Origin: Gammaproteobacteria bacterium
Lineage (GTDB): Bacteria; Pseudomonadota; Gammaproteobacteria; Magnimaribacterales; D2472
Assembly: GCA_002710265.1 (NCBI GenBank)
Contig: PAJW01000040.1
Coordinates: 1-8,085, forward strand
DNA: 8,085 bases
Direction of reading: 5' to 3'
Shown: piece after piece, positions 1-7,033 of the stretch
How positions within the stretch are numbered: position 1 is the first letter of the stretch
How the letters are laid out: each line of letters begins with the position of its first letter
The notes under the pieces: generated by a model
Seen by the model: the letters and a program-made list of their open reading frames with translations, nothing else
Databases searched by the model: none
Told to the model about the DNA's origin: nothing
Position numbers and translations under genes: made by a program

Positions 1-27
1 TTATAAAGCTTATATAGGTGTAAATTA

Positions 28-1812
28 CTAAGCTGTAAAGAGGTCTCTAATATGAAATTGAACAGCTTTATTACCTTGCCAATCATTTTTCTTAACAACC
101 CCTGCAAAGTGTAATAATGACCCAGAGTGATTCATAATTATATCACCTAAAGGAGTACCTTTTGAGCTAAAGGCAATCGCATCAATATTACCATAATTTG
201 CATTAGAAATTTTAATTTTAAGGTGTCCATTTCCTACCTCAGACCAGTAATCAATTTTTGCATTTTTAATAATAAATTGAGGTTCAGGGTTACCCTGACC
301 ATAGGGAGAAGCAACATTAATTAAATTATATAAGTCTCTGTTAATATTAGATGAATCAATAATTTCATCATAATAATTTATTTTATTTAAAGTAGTGCTA
401 TTTGACTGTAAATAAATTTCTTCTTCACAAAAATTTCTAAATTTTTCAAAAGTATCTTCATAAAGAGAAAATCCCGCAGCCATTTTATGACCACCACCTG
501 ATACTAGTAAATTTTTATTAACGGCTTTAATTATCAATTTTCCTACATCTATTCCTGAAATAGATCGTGCTGATCCTGTTAATTTTCCTTGAGAAGAACT
601 TAAAACAAAAGATGGCCTATAATATTTATCTTTTAACCTACTTGCCACAATCCCCAAAACACCCAAATGCCAGTTTTCACCTGAAACAATTACTGAATTA
701 GGAAAACTATTTAATTTTTTAATAGTAAAATTATTTTCAATATTATTTATAGCCTCGAAAAGAACAGTTTCTTCTATATTCTGCCTTTGCTTATTAAGAT
801 TATTTAATCTTTCAGAAATTGCAAGCACCTCATCTTCACTGTTTGATGTAAGCAATCTTACTCCTAGATCAGAGGCACCAGTTCTGCCTGCTGCGTTAAT
901 TCTTGGCCCTATTCTAAAGCCTAACTCTGTAACACCAATTTCTTTAGAACCAGAGATAGATTTTAAACCATCAATACCTAGTCTTGAATTCTTTGAAATT
1001 ATATCAATGCCTTCTTTTACAAATGCTCTATTAAGACCTCTTAATTGAACAACATCGCATACTGTCCCAAGCGCAACTAAGTCTAAATATTGTTTCAATG
1101 ATGGCTCTTGAATATCTGGAAAAATATTCTTATCTCTTATTGCCCTTCTTAATCCGACGATAAAAATAAAAGTAAGACCAACTGCAGCTAAATCATTTAA
1201 ACCAGATTTATCCTCATTTCTTGAGGGATTTATATGCGCATAGGAGTTCGGGAGATCATTATCAACTTTATGATGATCGATTATAATCGATTTCATACCT
1301 CTTGATTTTGCATAAATCATTGGTTCAATAGAGGTTGCGCCACAATCAACAGTAATAAAAGTATTAACTCCGTTATCATAAAAAAAATCAATTGCAGCTT
1401 TATTGGGCCCATAGCCCTCTTTTAAACGATTAGGAATATATATTTCTGTTTTTATACCATAGTGATTAAAGAACAATTTTAAAATTGAAGACGATGTAGC
1501 TCCATCAACATCATAGTCACCCAAAATACCGATTTTTTCTTTTCTTGATATACATTCAACAATAAAATCAACACCTTTATCAAGGTCAAATAATTTACTA
1601 GGGTCCAAAATTAGCTTATTAACCTCAGGATTTAAAAAAGAATCAACATCGGAAGAAAGAATTTCTCTTCCAGCAAGAATTTTGGCTAATAATTTAGGAA
1701 TTTTATTTTCGTTTTCAATAATAGATATTTTCTCTAAATCTGATACTCTTTCTTTCCAAAGAGACCCCTTAGCAGAAAATTTATTTTCTAAAAAAGATCC
1801 ACTTTTTGTCAT
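28..1812 (-). CDS. recJ: Single-stranded-DNA-specific 5'-3' exonuclease RecJ
   Basis: RecJ is a metal-dependent exonuclease that degrades single-stranded DNA from the 5' end during RecF-pathway recombination, base excision and mismatch repair in the cytoplasm. The 594-residue product has the DHH-family motifs in order: GDYDVDG (98-104), VDCG (155-158), DHH (179-181), a further acidic motif LGTVCDVV (248-255), and the GPRINAAGRTG linker motif (302-312). The DHHA1 nucleic-acid-binding domain follows, with SGGGHKMAAGF at 438-448. The C-terminal OB-fold region includes PYGQGNPEPQF (503-513). Length matches the family and the catalytic acids and histidines are all present, so the protein should be active. 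It starts 5 bases after the glpX stop with no visible Shine-Dalgarno sequence, which suggests translational coupling. It is the last gene of the cluster inside the window; the 27 bases beyond its stop show no terminator. Confidence 0.97.
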   Translation of the reverse strand: MTKSGSFLENKFSAKGSLWKERVSDLEKISIIENENKIPKLLAKILAGREILSSDVDSFLNPEVNKLILDPSKLFDLDKGVDFIVECISRKEKIGILGDYDVDGATSSSILKLFFNHYGIKTEIYIPNRLKEGYGPNKAAIDFFYDNGVNTFITVDCGATSIEPMIYAKSRGMKSIIIDHHKVDNDLPNSYAHINPSRNEDKSGLNDLAAVGLTFIFIVGLRRAIRDKNIFPDIQEPSLKQYLDLVALGTVCDVVQLRGLNRAFVKEGIDIISKNSRLGIDGLKSISGSKEIGVTELGFRIGPRINAAGRTGASDLGVRLLTSNSEDEVLAISERLNNLNKQRQNIEETVLFEAINNIENNFTIKKLNSFPNSVIVSGENWHLGVLGIVASRLKDKYYRPSFVLSSSQGKLTGSARSISGIDVGKLIIKAVNKNLLVSGGGHKMAAGFSLYEDTFEKFRNFCEEEIYLQSNSTTLNKINYYDEIIDSSNINRDLYNLINVASPYGQGNPEPQFIIKNAKIDYWSEVGNGHLKIKISNANYGNIDAIAFSSKGTPLGDIIMNHSGSLLHFAGVVKKNDWQGNKAVQFHIRDLFTA

Positions 1813-1817
1813 TATTT

Positions 1818-2780
1818 TTACAAATTAAATTTTTCTTTATTTGTATGATGAGACTTTATCCAACGAACAGTACCACTTGAAGATCTCATAACTACTGTAT
1901 TTGTCCATAAGCCGTTATTATTCTCAATACCACTTAACATTGAGCCATTAGTTACTCCAGTGGCGGCAAATAAGGCATCACCACTGACTAATTCATCTAA
2001 AGAATAAATTTTATTATAATCAGAAATACCCATCTTAGAGGCTCTGTCTTTCTTTTCCTGATCTTCAAGAACGAGCTTGGCTTGCATTTGTCCACCGGTA
2101 CACCTAAGCGCTGCTGCAGCTAAAACACCTTCAGGAGCACCGCCAATACCCATATACATATCAATACCAGTTTGAGGGTCCGTTGTATGAATAACTCCAG
2201 CAATATCTCCGTCAGGAATTAGTCTTACTCTTGCTCCTGATGAACGAATAGACTCGATAATATCAGCATGTCTTGGCCTATCAAGAACACAAACTGTTAC
2301 TAATTCAATTGGTTTTTTTGTTGCTTTACTATAAGCCTTAACGTTAACATCAGGATCTTCATCTAGATGAATAAGGTTGTTTGGACAACCAGGTCCAATA
2401 GCAATTTTATCCATATAAACATCAGCTGCATTTAATAAAGATCCTTTCTCAGCCATTGCAATAGTAGTAAGTGCATCAGCTTGACCCTTAGCAGTCAGAG
2501 TAGTCCCCTCTAATGGGTCTAAAGCAATATCAACTTTTGGTCCATTACCTGTCCCTACTTTCTCACCAATATACAACATTGGTGCTTCATCTCTTTCACC
2601 TTCACCGATAACAACTTCACCTTGAATATCAAGCTTATTAAGTTCATTTCTCATTGCATCAACTGCGGCTTGATCAGCTTCTTTTTCATTACCCCTTCCA
2701 ACCAATAAAGAGGATGCAACAGCAGCCCTCTCAGTAACTCTAACCAATTCAAGAGTCAGTATTCTATCAATATTACTCAT
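1818..2780 (-). CDS. glpX: Class II fructose-1,6-bisphosphatase GlpX
   Basis: GlpX hydrolyses fructose 1,6-bisphosphate to fructose 6-phosphate, the committed step of gluconeogenesis, in the cytoplasm. The 320-residue product is close to full family length. Visible family motifs are the acidic GEGERDEAP segment (59-67), the metal-binding and substrate-phosphate motif DIALDPLEGT (84-93), VCVLDRPRH (163-171), and the GIGGAPEGVLAAAALRCTGG segment (211-230) with the conserved acidic E217. D36 in the N-terminal helix is a likely additional metal ligand by analogy with the family. The start is well supported by a GAGGTG ribosome binding site five bases upstream, placed in the 12-base gap after hom. 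In many alphaproteobacteria glpX sits between hom and recJ, as here. Some family members also hydrolyse sedoheptulose 1,7-bisphosphate; the sequence alone does not decide this. Confidence 0.97.
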   Translation of the reverse strand: MSNIDRILTLELVRVTERAAVASSLLVGRGNEKEADQAAVDAMRNELNKLDIQGEVVIGEGERDEAPMLYIGEKVGTGNGPKVDIALDPLEGTTLTAKGQADALTTIAMAEKGSLLNAADVYMDKIAIGPGCPNNLIHLDEDPDVNVKAYSKATKKPIELVTVCVLDRPRHADIIESIRSSGARVRLIPDGDIAGVIHTTDPQTGIDMYMGIGGAPEGVLAAAALRCTGGQMQAKLVLEDQEKKDRASKMGISDYNKIYSLDELVSGDALFAATGVTNGSMLSGIENNNGLWTNTVVMRSSSGTVRWIKSHHTNKEKFNL

Positions 2781-2785
2781 TTAAA

Positions 2786-2791
2786 CACCTC
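2786..2791 (-). promoter_or_regulatory. Ribosome binding site of glpX (GAGGTG)
   Basis: Reading the minus strand, GAGGTG lies five bases before the glpX ATG, inside the short gap after the hom stop. It is the best Shine-Dalgarno match at any start in this window and fixes the glpX start. The other genes have only weak AAAAGG, AGAG or AAAGAT-like sequences, or none. Confidence 0.75.
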
Positions 2792-2792
2792 A

Positions 2793-4097
2793 TTAATCGT
2801 CCTTAAGGACAGGTAAAAAAATTGGATTCAATGAAATTAAATCCGTATTTATTAATTCTAAAAAAGCAGAATTAATTGAATCTGTATCAACAGGATGTGT
2901 AAGCATAATAACAGGGGTAGAATTTTTTTCACCCTTTAAATGCTCACCTCCTCTCTGAATAACTTGATCAATAGAAATACCATTTTTTTCTAAAATTGAT
3001 GTAAATTTTGCCATTGAACCTTTTTGATCAACTAAAAATGTTCTTAAATAATAACACCTATTTGAAATTTCTATTTTACTGACTGAGTCAGTTAAATCCT
3101 CAAAAGATTTACTAAAAAGATGACTTTTTGTGCCTTGAGAAAAATCTATAATGTCAGATAAAACAGAGGCGGATGTAGGTCCTTCGCCCGCACCCTCTCC
3201 CTCTAAAATAAGAGTTCCATTATAATCAGTATTGATACAAACTACATTACTGACACCTTCCACTTTTCCTAGAGAACTATCTTCATCAACGAGCATAGGC
3301 GATATTTCTTTTGATATTTTTCCATTAATCAAAGTTGATTTACCAACTAATTTAATTTTATAGCCAAGTTCTTTTGCGAATTTATGATCAATAGTTTCAA
3401 TCTTCTCTATACCTGTTACACTTGTATTTTCTAATGATGGGAACTCACCAAAGCTTAATGCACTTATAATGGATAATTTATAAGCAGCATCCATACCATT
3501 AATATCAAACGAAGGATCTGCCTCTGCGTAGCCCAATTCTTGAGCTTCAGTCAAAGCTTCATCAAAACTTTTATTTGCTGAATTCATCCTAGATAAAATA
3601 AAATTAGAAGTGCCATTTAATATACCAAAAATATCATTTATCTTATCAAGAAAAAGTCCACTCTTAAGTGTCTTAATTATTGGTATTCCACCCGCTACTG
3701 CAGCTTCATAACCGAAGAAAACACTATTTTTACTAGAAATTTCAGATAAAATTTTACCATTAGTTGATATGAGAGCTTTGTTAGCAGTAATAAATCCTTT
3801 TTTATTTTTAATAGTTTCAATTGCTAAATCAAAAGCTATACCTTTTTCTCCACCAACAAGCTCAATAATAAGATCAATTTCTTTATTTTTAGTAAGATCT
3901 AATGGGTTATCATACCAGTTAAAACCTTCAATATTAATTGGCCTTTTTTTTGTTTTATTTGAGGCAGAAATACCAAGGATCTTGTAATCAAAGCCATATT
4001 TTTTTTTAAGATTTTTTTTATTTCTTGAGAGATTATTTATAACACCACACCCAACTGTACCTAAACCTACGATGCCAATGTTAATTGTTTTACTCAT
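2793..4097 (-). CDS. hom: Homoserine dehydrogenase with C-terminal ACT domain
   Basis: This enzyme reduces L-aspartate 4-semialdehyde to L-homoserine with NAD(P)H, the branch toward threonine and methionine. The 434 residues show an N-terminal Rossmann fold with GLGTVG (11-16), the ANKAL motif (105-109), EAAVAGGIP (131-139), and the catalytic-domain motif GILNGTSNFIL (158-168). The active-site signature GYAEADPSFDINGMDAAYKL (189-208) contains D203 and K207, matching the catalytic Asp/Lys pair of the family. EGAGEGPTSA (301-310) is also conserved. Residues about 350-434 look like an ACT regulatory domain, which in related enzymes mediates threonine feedback inhibition; that regulation is inferred here. 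Length is typical of the monofunctional form without fused aspartokinase. The start overlaps the end of the aminotransferase gene by 8 bases, so translation is probably coupled. An AAAAGG ribosome binding site lies 7 bases upstream. Confidence 0.97.
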   Translation of the reverse strand: MSKTINIGIVGLGTVGCGVINNLSRNKKNLKKKYGFDYKILGISASNKTKKRPINIEGFNWYDNPLDLTKNKEIDLIIELVGGEKGIAFDLAIETIKNKKGFITANKALISTNGKILSEISSKNSVFFGYEAAVAGGIPIIKTLKSGLFLDKINDIFGILNGTSNFILSRMNSANKSFDEALTEAQELGYAEADPSFDINGMDAAYKLSIISALSFGEFPSLENTSVTGIEKIETIDHKFAKELGYKIKLVGKSTLINGKISKEISPMLVDEDSSLGKVEGVSNVVCINTDYNGTLILEGEGAGEGPTSASVLSDIIDFSQGTKSHLFSKSFEDLTDSVSKIEISNRCYYLRTFLVDQKGSMAKFTSILEKNGISIDQVIQRGGEHLKGEKNSTPVIMLTHPVDTDSINSAFLELINTDLISLNPIFLPVLKDD

Positions 4098-5265
4098 CCA
4101 TGAGCCTTTTTAAATTTCTTGCAGCTTGTCTAATTCTTTGTTCATTTTCTACCATCGAGAGCCTAACATATCCCTCACCATATTCACCAAAACCGTCACC
4201 GGGTGAGACAGCAATATCTGCTTTTTCAATTAACATTTTTGAAAACTCAAGAGAGGATAAATGTTTAAATTTTTCTGGAAGAGAAGACCATGCAAACATT
4301 GTTGCCTTAGGTGATGGTATAGTCCACCCAGATCTAGAGAATGACTCGACCAAAACATCTCTTCTTTGCCTATAAACACCCCTAATTTCATCAATTAAAG
4401 ACTCGTCACTATTTAAGGCTGCTGCTGAAGCTACCTGAATAGGAGTAAATGCTCCATAATCTAAGTAAGACTTAATTCTTGTAAGGGCTGATATTAGGTA
4501 TTCATTTCCTACTGCAAATCCCATTCTCCATCCAGGCATGGAAAAGCTTTTTGATAAAGATGTAAATTCAACTGCTATTTCTTTAGCTCCATCAACTTCT
4601 AAAATAGACGGAGGTTTATCATTTTGATCAAAATAAATTTCAGCATAAGCAAGGTCTGATAATAAAATTATATTATGTTTTTTTGCGTATGGAACAATTT
4701 CTTTGTAAAAATCTAATGAACATATTTCTGCTGTAGGATTTGAGGGAAAATTCAAAATCATTGCCTTTATATCCTTCTTTGAATTTTCAACTTTTTCAGA
4801 AATTTCAGACATTAAATCTATTTCAGAATTAATATTATAGTGTATTAGATTGGCATCATTAATTATAAAACCAAAAGCATGAATTGGATAAGCAGGATTC
4901 GGGACTAAAATTGTATCCCCTGGTGACGCAAGTACTTGTGCCATATTAGCAAGACCCTCTTTAGAGCCAATAGTAGCAATAATTTCTTTGTCATAGTCAA
5001 GCTTTACATTAAATCTTCTTTCGTAATATTTAGCGTTTGCCTTTCTAAGACCTGTTATACCTCTAGAAGCAGAATAACGATGCATTTTAGTATCCTGACT
5101 TGTCTCAATCAACTTATCCACTATATGCTTAGGCGTTGGAATATCTGGATTTCCCATACCAAAATCAATTATATCACTTCCTTTAGCCCGAGCAGCATCT
5201 TTAATTCTATTTACCTCTGTAAAAACATAAGGGGGTAATCTTTTAAGTTTTTCTAATTCTCTCAT
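4090..5265 (-). CDS. alaC: PLP-dependent class I/II aminotransferase, AlaC-like
   Basis: This fold-type I aminotransferase closely resembles Escherichia coli AlaC (YfdZ), the glutamate-pyruvate transaminase that makes alanine; the comparison is from memory. The shared N-terminal pattern RLPPYVF (9-15) ... DIIDFGMGNPD (31-41), then TIGSKEG (98-104) and VPNPAYPIH (121-129), is distinctive. PLP-site residues are visible: N176 in FPSNPT, D204 and Y207 in SDLAYAE, the Schiff-base lysine K239 in SLSKSFSMPGWRMGF, and R368 as the expected carboxylate-binding arginine. The 391-residue length is normal. Databases often label alphaproteobacterial relatives next to hom as aspartate aminotransferase or LL-diaminopimelate aminotransferase, so the exact amino acid is uncertain. 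It begins 26 bases after the lipoprotein gene with no clear Shine-Dalgarno sequence, and overlaps hom by 8 bases at its end. The hom neighbour suggests a role in aspartate-family or alanine metabolism. Confidence 0.88.
   Translation of the reverse strand: MRELEKLKRLPPYVFTEVNRIKDAARAKGSDIIDFGMGNPDIPTPKHIVDKLIETSQDTKMHRYSASRGITGLRKANAKYYERRFNVKLDYDKEIIATIGSKEGLANMAQVLASPGDTILVPNPAYPIHAFGFIINDANLIHYNINSEIDLMSEISEKVENSKKDIKAMILNFPSNPTAEICSLDFYKEIVPYAKKHNIILLSDLAYAEIYFDQNDKPPSILEVDGAKEIAVEFTSLSKSFSMPGWRMGFAVGNEYLISALTRIKSYLDYGAFTPIQVASAAALNSDESLIDEIRGVYRQRRDVLVESFSRSGWTIPSPKATMFAWSSLPEKFKHLSSLEFSKMLIEKADIAVSPGDGFGEYGEGYVRLSMVENEQRIRQAARNLKRLMDE
4105..4110 (-). promoter_or_regulatory. Probable ribosome binding site of hom (AAAAGG)
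   Basis: On the minus strand AAAAGG lies seven bases before the hom ATG, inside the last codons of the upstream aminotransferase gene. It supports the overlapping start at 4097. The match to the consensus is moderate. Confidence 0.5.
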
Positions 5266-5278
5266 TCTACAACTATAT

Positions 5279-5308
5279 ATTTTAAAAAGAACTAACCTGA
5301 GATATCAA
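5279..5308 (-). promoter_or_regulatory. Possible internal promoter ahead of alaC
   Basis: On the minus strand TTGATA (5303-5308) and TAAAAT (5279-5284) are separated by 18 bases, each matching the sigma-70 consensus at five of six positions. The -35 box lies in the last codons of the lipoprotein gene. A start roughly seven bases past the -10 box would give a very short leader before the alaC ATG at 5265. Chance matches are frequent in DNA this AT-rich, so this is only a candidate for separate expression of alaC-hom-glpX-recJ. Confidence 0.3.
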
Positions 5309-5513
5309 TAATTTCACTTTCGATATCATCGTTACAATCTGGTGCATTAATTTTTAAAGGCCATTTAGCTTCTTTATCTAATTTATAATATTCCTCATCA
5401 GTTAATACTTCTTTTACTTTATTGCTATAAAGATATTTATTTTTAATACTCTCTCTTGTTCCACAGCCTGTAACCAAAAAAAGTACAATTGAAAAAGAGA
5501 AAATTAGCTTCAT
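5292..5513 (-). CDS. Small predicted lipoprotein of unknown function
   Basis: I do not recognise this 73-residue protein. It begins MKLIFSFSIVLFLVTGCG: a single positively charged residue, a hydrophobic stretch, and a lipobox VTGC with the predicted lipidated cysteine at position 17. Signal peptidase II would leave a mature protein of about 57 residues, anchored in a membrane and facing the periplasm. The mature part is hydrophilic and rich in Lys, Glu and Asp, with a KLDKEAKWPLKINAPDC segment (44-60), a second cysteine at position 60 and an acidic tail. No catalytic motif or transmembrane segment is seen after the signal. It lies 15 bases after argC and 26 before the aminotransferase gene, on the same strand, so it is probably co-transcribed. 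The signal peptide and tight placement argue for a real gene despite its small size. Confidence 0.75.
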   Translation of the reverse strand: MKLIFSFSIVLFLVTGCGTRESIKNKYLYSNKVKEVLTDEEYYKLDKEAKWPLKINAPDCNDDIESEIIDISG

Positions 5514-5528
5514 AACCCATTAATAGAA

Positions 5529-6479
5529 TTAATTAAATGTATCTTCAAGAGATAATGACTCTTCAAACCCGAAAGTAATATTTAAGTTTTGAATACACTG
5601 TGAGGCAGCGCCTTTTAATAAATTATCTATAACACAGCAAGTAACAAGTTCATGACCATCATCGCTTATAGAAAAACCTCCAATTATTGCATAGTTTGTA
5701 TTAATTACATCTTTTATTAGAGGTGGTTCGTTCTGAATTTTGATAAGCTTATTGTTTATATAAAAATCATCATAAATTTTTATAATTTCTTCAATATTAA
5801 GTTTTTTAGAAAGGGAAAAGTGAGACGTCACAAGTATTCCTCTGAAAAAATCTGCTACATGTGGGCTAAAAGAAGTTTTACTATAACAATGTTTCTTGAT
5901 TTCTTTTTCATGAGTATGATTTGATAGGGAATAAGGAAGAATACTTTCATTAATAATTTTAGGGTTATTTTTATCATTCGCTGAAGCGCCTGCGCCGCTG
6001 TAGCCTGAAATACCTACACAAGAAACTTTTAAATTTATAATATCTTTAATAGGAGCAATTGAGAGCTGAGATGCCGTTGCATAGCAACCTGGATTACTTA
6101 TTCTTTTAGTACCGAAAGAAATTTTATTAATTTCAGGTATGCTATAAAACCAATTATCATCAAATCTATAATCAGAGCCAATATCGATTATTACAATTGA
6201 GTTATCTATTTTTTCAATTTTATCAATAAATTTTGATGACTCTCCATTTGGTAATGCACATATAACAATATCGATATCATCTAATTGCAAATTTTTATTT
6301 AAATCAGAGTATTTCAATTTAGGGTTTTTATTATAAGAATTAATTTCTTTACCAGCTTTTGAACTTGAATAAATTGAAGATAAATCAAAAAAATTATGTT
6401 TATCAATTATTTTAATAATTTCTTGACCTACAAACCCTCTTCCACCCAAAAGAGCTATATTATATTTAATTTTACTCAT
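5529..6479 (-). CDS. argC: N-acetyl-gamma-glutamyl-phosphate reductase (Xanthomonas/fungal-type ArgC)
   Basis: ArgC reduces N-acetyl-glutamyl phosphate to N-acetyl-glutamate semialdehyde with NADPH, the third step of arginine synthesis from glutamate. The 316 residues contain the nucleotide-binding LLGGRGFVGQE (10-20), CALPNGES (74-81), the DIGSDYRFD segment (99-107), and the catalytic cysteine C132 in RISNPGCYATA. GYSGAGASANDKNNP (159-173), HTHEKE (188-193), FSPHVADFFRGI (204-215) with probable catalytic H207, and the C-terminal DNLLKGAASQCIQNLN (285-300) follow. All active-site features are present. As far as I can recall, the YRFD..W, SGAGAS.NDKNNP and N-H-x-HE patterns match the Xanthomonas ArgC and the reductase part of fungal Arg5,6 better than the short ArgC of Rhizobium or Caulobacter. 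A weak AGAG lies 7 bases before the ATG. The gene follows the rpsI terminator and appears to head the downstream cluster. Confidence 0.94.
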   Translation of the reverse strand: MSKIKYNIALLGGRGFVGQEIIKIIDKHNFFDLSSIYSSSKAGKEINSYNKNPKLKYSDLNKNLQLDDIDIVICALPNGESSKFIDKIEKIDNSIVIIDIGSDYRFDDNWFYSIPEINKISFGTKRISNPGCYATASQLSIAPIKDIINLKVSCVGISGYSGAGASANDKNNPKIINESILPYSLSNHTHEKEIKKHCYSKTSFSPHVADFFRGILVTSHFSLSKKLNIEEIIKIYDDFYINNKLIKIQNEPPLIKDVINTNYAIIGGFSISDDGHELVTCCVIDNLLKGAASQCIQNLNITFGFEESLSLEDTFN

Positions 6480-6507
6480 TATTTTACTCTACTACTAAAC
6501 TGAAAAC

Positions 6508-6534
6508 AAAAAAAGAGCGCTTTGAAAGCGCTCT
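6508..6534 (-). terminator. Intrinsic terminator of the rplM-rpsI unit
   Basis: The plus strand reads AGAGCGCTTTGAAAGCGCTCT at 6514-6534, a perfect inverted repeat giving an 8-base-pair GC-rich stem with a 5-base loop (up to 10 complementary pairs in the DNA). On the minus strand the stem is followed by an uninterrupted run of Ts over 6513-6508, then G and four more Ts. It lies 22 bases downstream of the rpsI stop and ends 28 bases before the argC start. The T run on only one side fits termination of minus-strand transcription. It stands out sharply from the AT-rich surroundings. Confidence 0.9.
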
Positions 6535-6556
6535 ATTAAATTTATATTTAATTTAA

Positions 6557-7033
6557 TTAACGCTTCGAGAATTGGAAACTTCTTCTCGCTTTAGCTCTAC
6601 CATATTTTTTACGCTCAACAACTCTTGAGTCTCTGGTTAAAAAACCTCCAGGTTTAAGAGATTTTTTAACTTCTGGTTCAAAGTTAACTAAACATTTAGA
6701 AATACCGTGACGAATTGCTCCTGCTTGCCCTGATAATCCACCGCCTGTGACGGAACATGTAACATCGAATTGATCGACTCTTTCTGCCGCAACTAATGGC
6801 TGATTAATAAGCATTCTTAAAACAGGTCTAGCAAAATAATCATCACTTACTTTACCATTGATTTTAATAATTCCTGATCCAGGTTTTAACCAAACACGTG
6901 CGACAGCATTTTTTCTTTTACCAGTAGCATAAGCTCGACCATGATCATCTACCTTCTTTTCTGGTAAAGGTGTACTATCATGTGCATCATCATTATTCTT
7001 TAAATCTTCAATATTTTCTATATCTATATCCAT
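6557..7033 (-). CDS. rpsI: Small ribosomal subunit protein S9 (uS9)
   Basis: S9 is a 30S head protein whose basic C-terminal tail reaches the tRNA in the P site. The 158-residue product has the S9 core from about residue 34 ([18 protein letters not shown]), the family signature [16 protein letters not shown] (97-112), and the invariant C-terminal end FQFSKR. The first 33 residues are an acidic extension (many Asp and Glu) absent from Escherichia coli S9; an extension of this kind is usual in alphaproteobacterial S9 proteins as I recall them. The start overlaps the rplM stop by one base (TAATG), the classic coupled arrangement for this pair. Only a weak AAAAGAT sequence precedes the ATG. The gene ends 22 bases before a strong terminator, closing the ribosomal unit. 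Confidence 0.98.
   Translation of the reverse strand: MDIDIENIEDLKNNDDAHDSTPLPEKKVDDHGRAYATGKRKNAVARVWLKPGSGIIKINGKVSDDYFARPVLRMLINQPLVAAERVDQFDVTCSVTGGGLSGQAGAIRHGISKCLVNFEPEVKKSLKPGGFLTRDSRVVERKKYGRAKARRSFQFSKR

Noticed and set aside
3769..3987. Plus-strand open frame of 72 codons inside hom
   Set aside because: It lies fully antisense to a well-supported homoserine dehydrogenase gene, has no family resemblance, and is expected from the codon pattern of the real gene.
4085..4375. Plus-strand open frame of 96 codons opposite the aminotransferase and hom genes
   Set aside because: It is antisense to conserved coding sequence, and its composition follows from the opposite strand. The apparent hydrophobic start is a by-product and not a signal peptide I would trust.
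4936..5238. Plus-strand open frame of 100 codons opposite the aminotransferase gene
   Set aside because: It is fully covered by the conserved N-terminal half of the AlaC-like protein on the other strand and has no recognisable motif.
5292..5513. The small lipoprotein as LptM (YifL)
   Set aside because: LptM has a short conserved segment right after the lipidated cysteine (CG-x-KGPL-like). Here the sequence is CGTRESIKNK and the neighbours are not argH/lysA, so the assignment is not supported.
6480..6509. TTGTTT-17-TAAAAT as an argC promoter
   Set aside because: The -10 box ends two bases before the A of the argC ATG, so transcription would start inside the coding sequence and lose the start codon. 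The -35 match is also poor and falls in the terminator T run.
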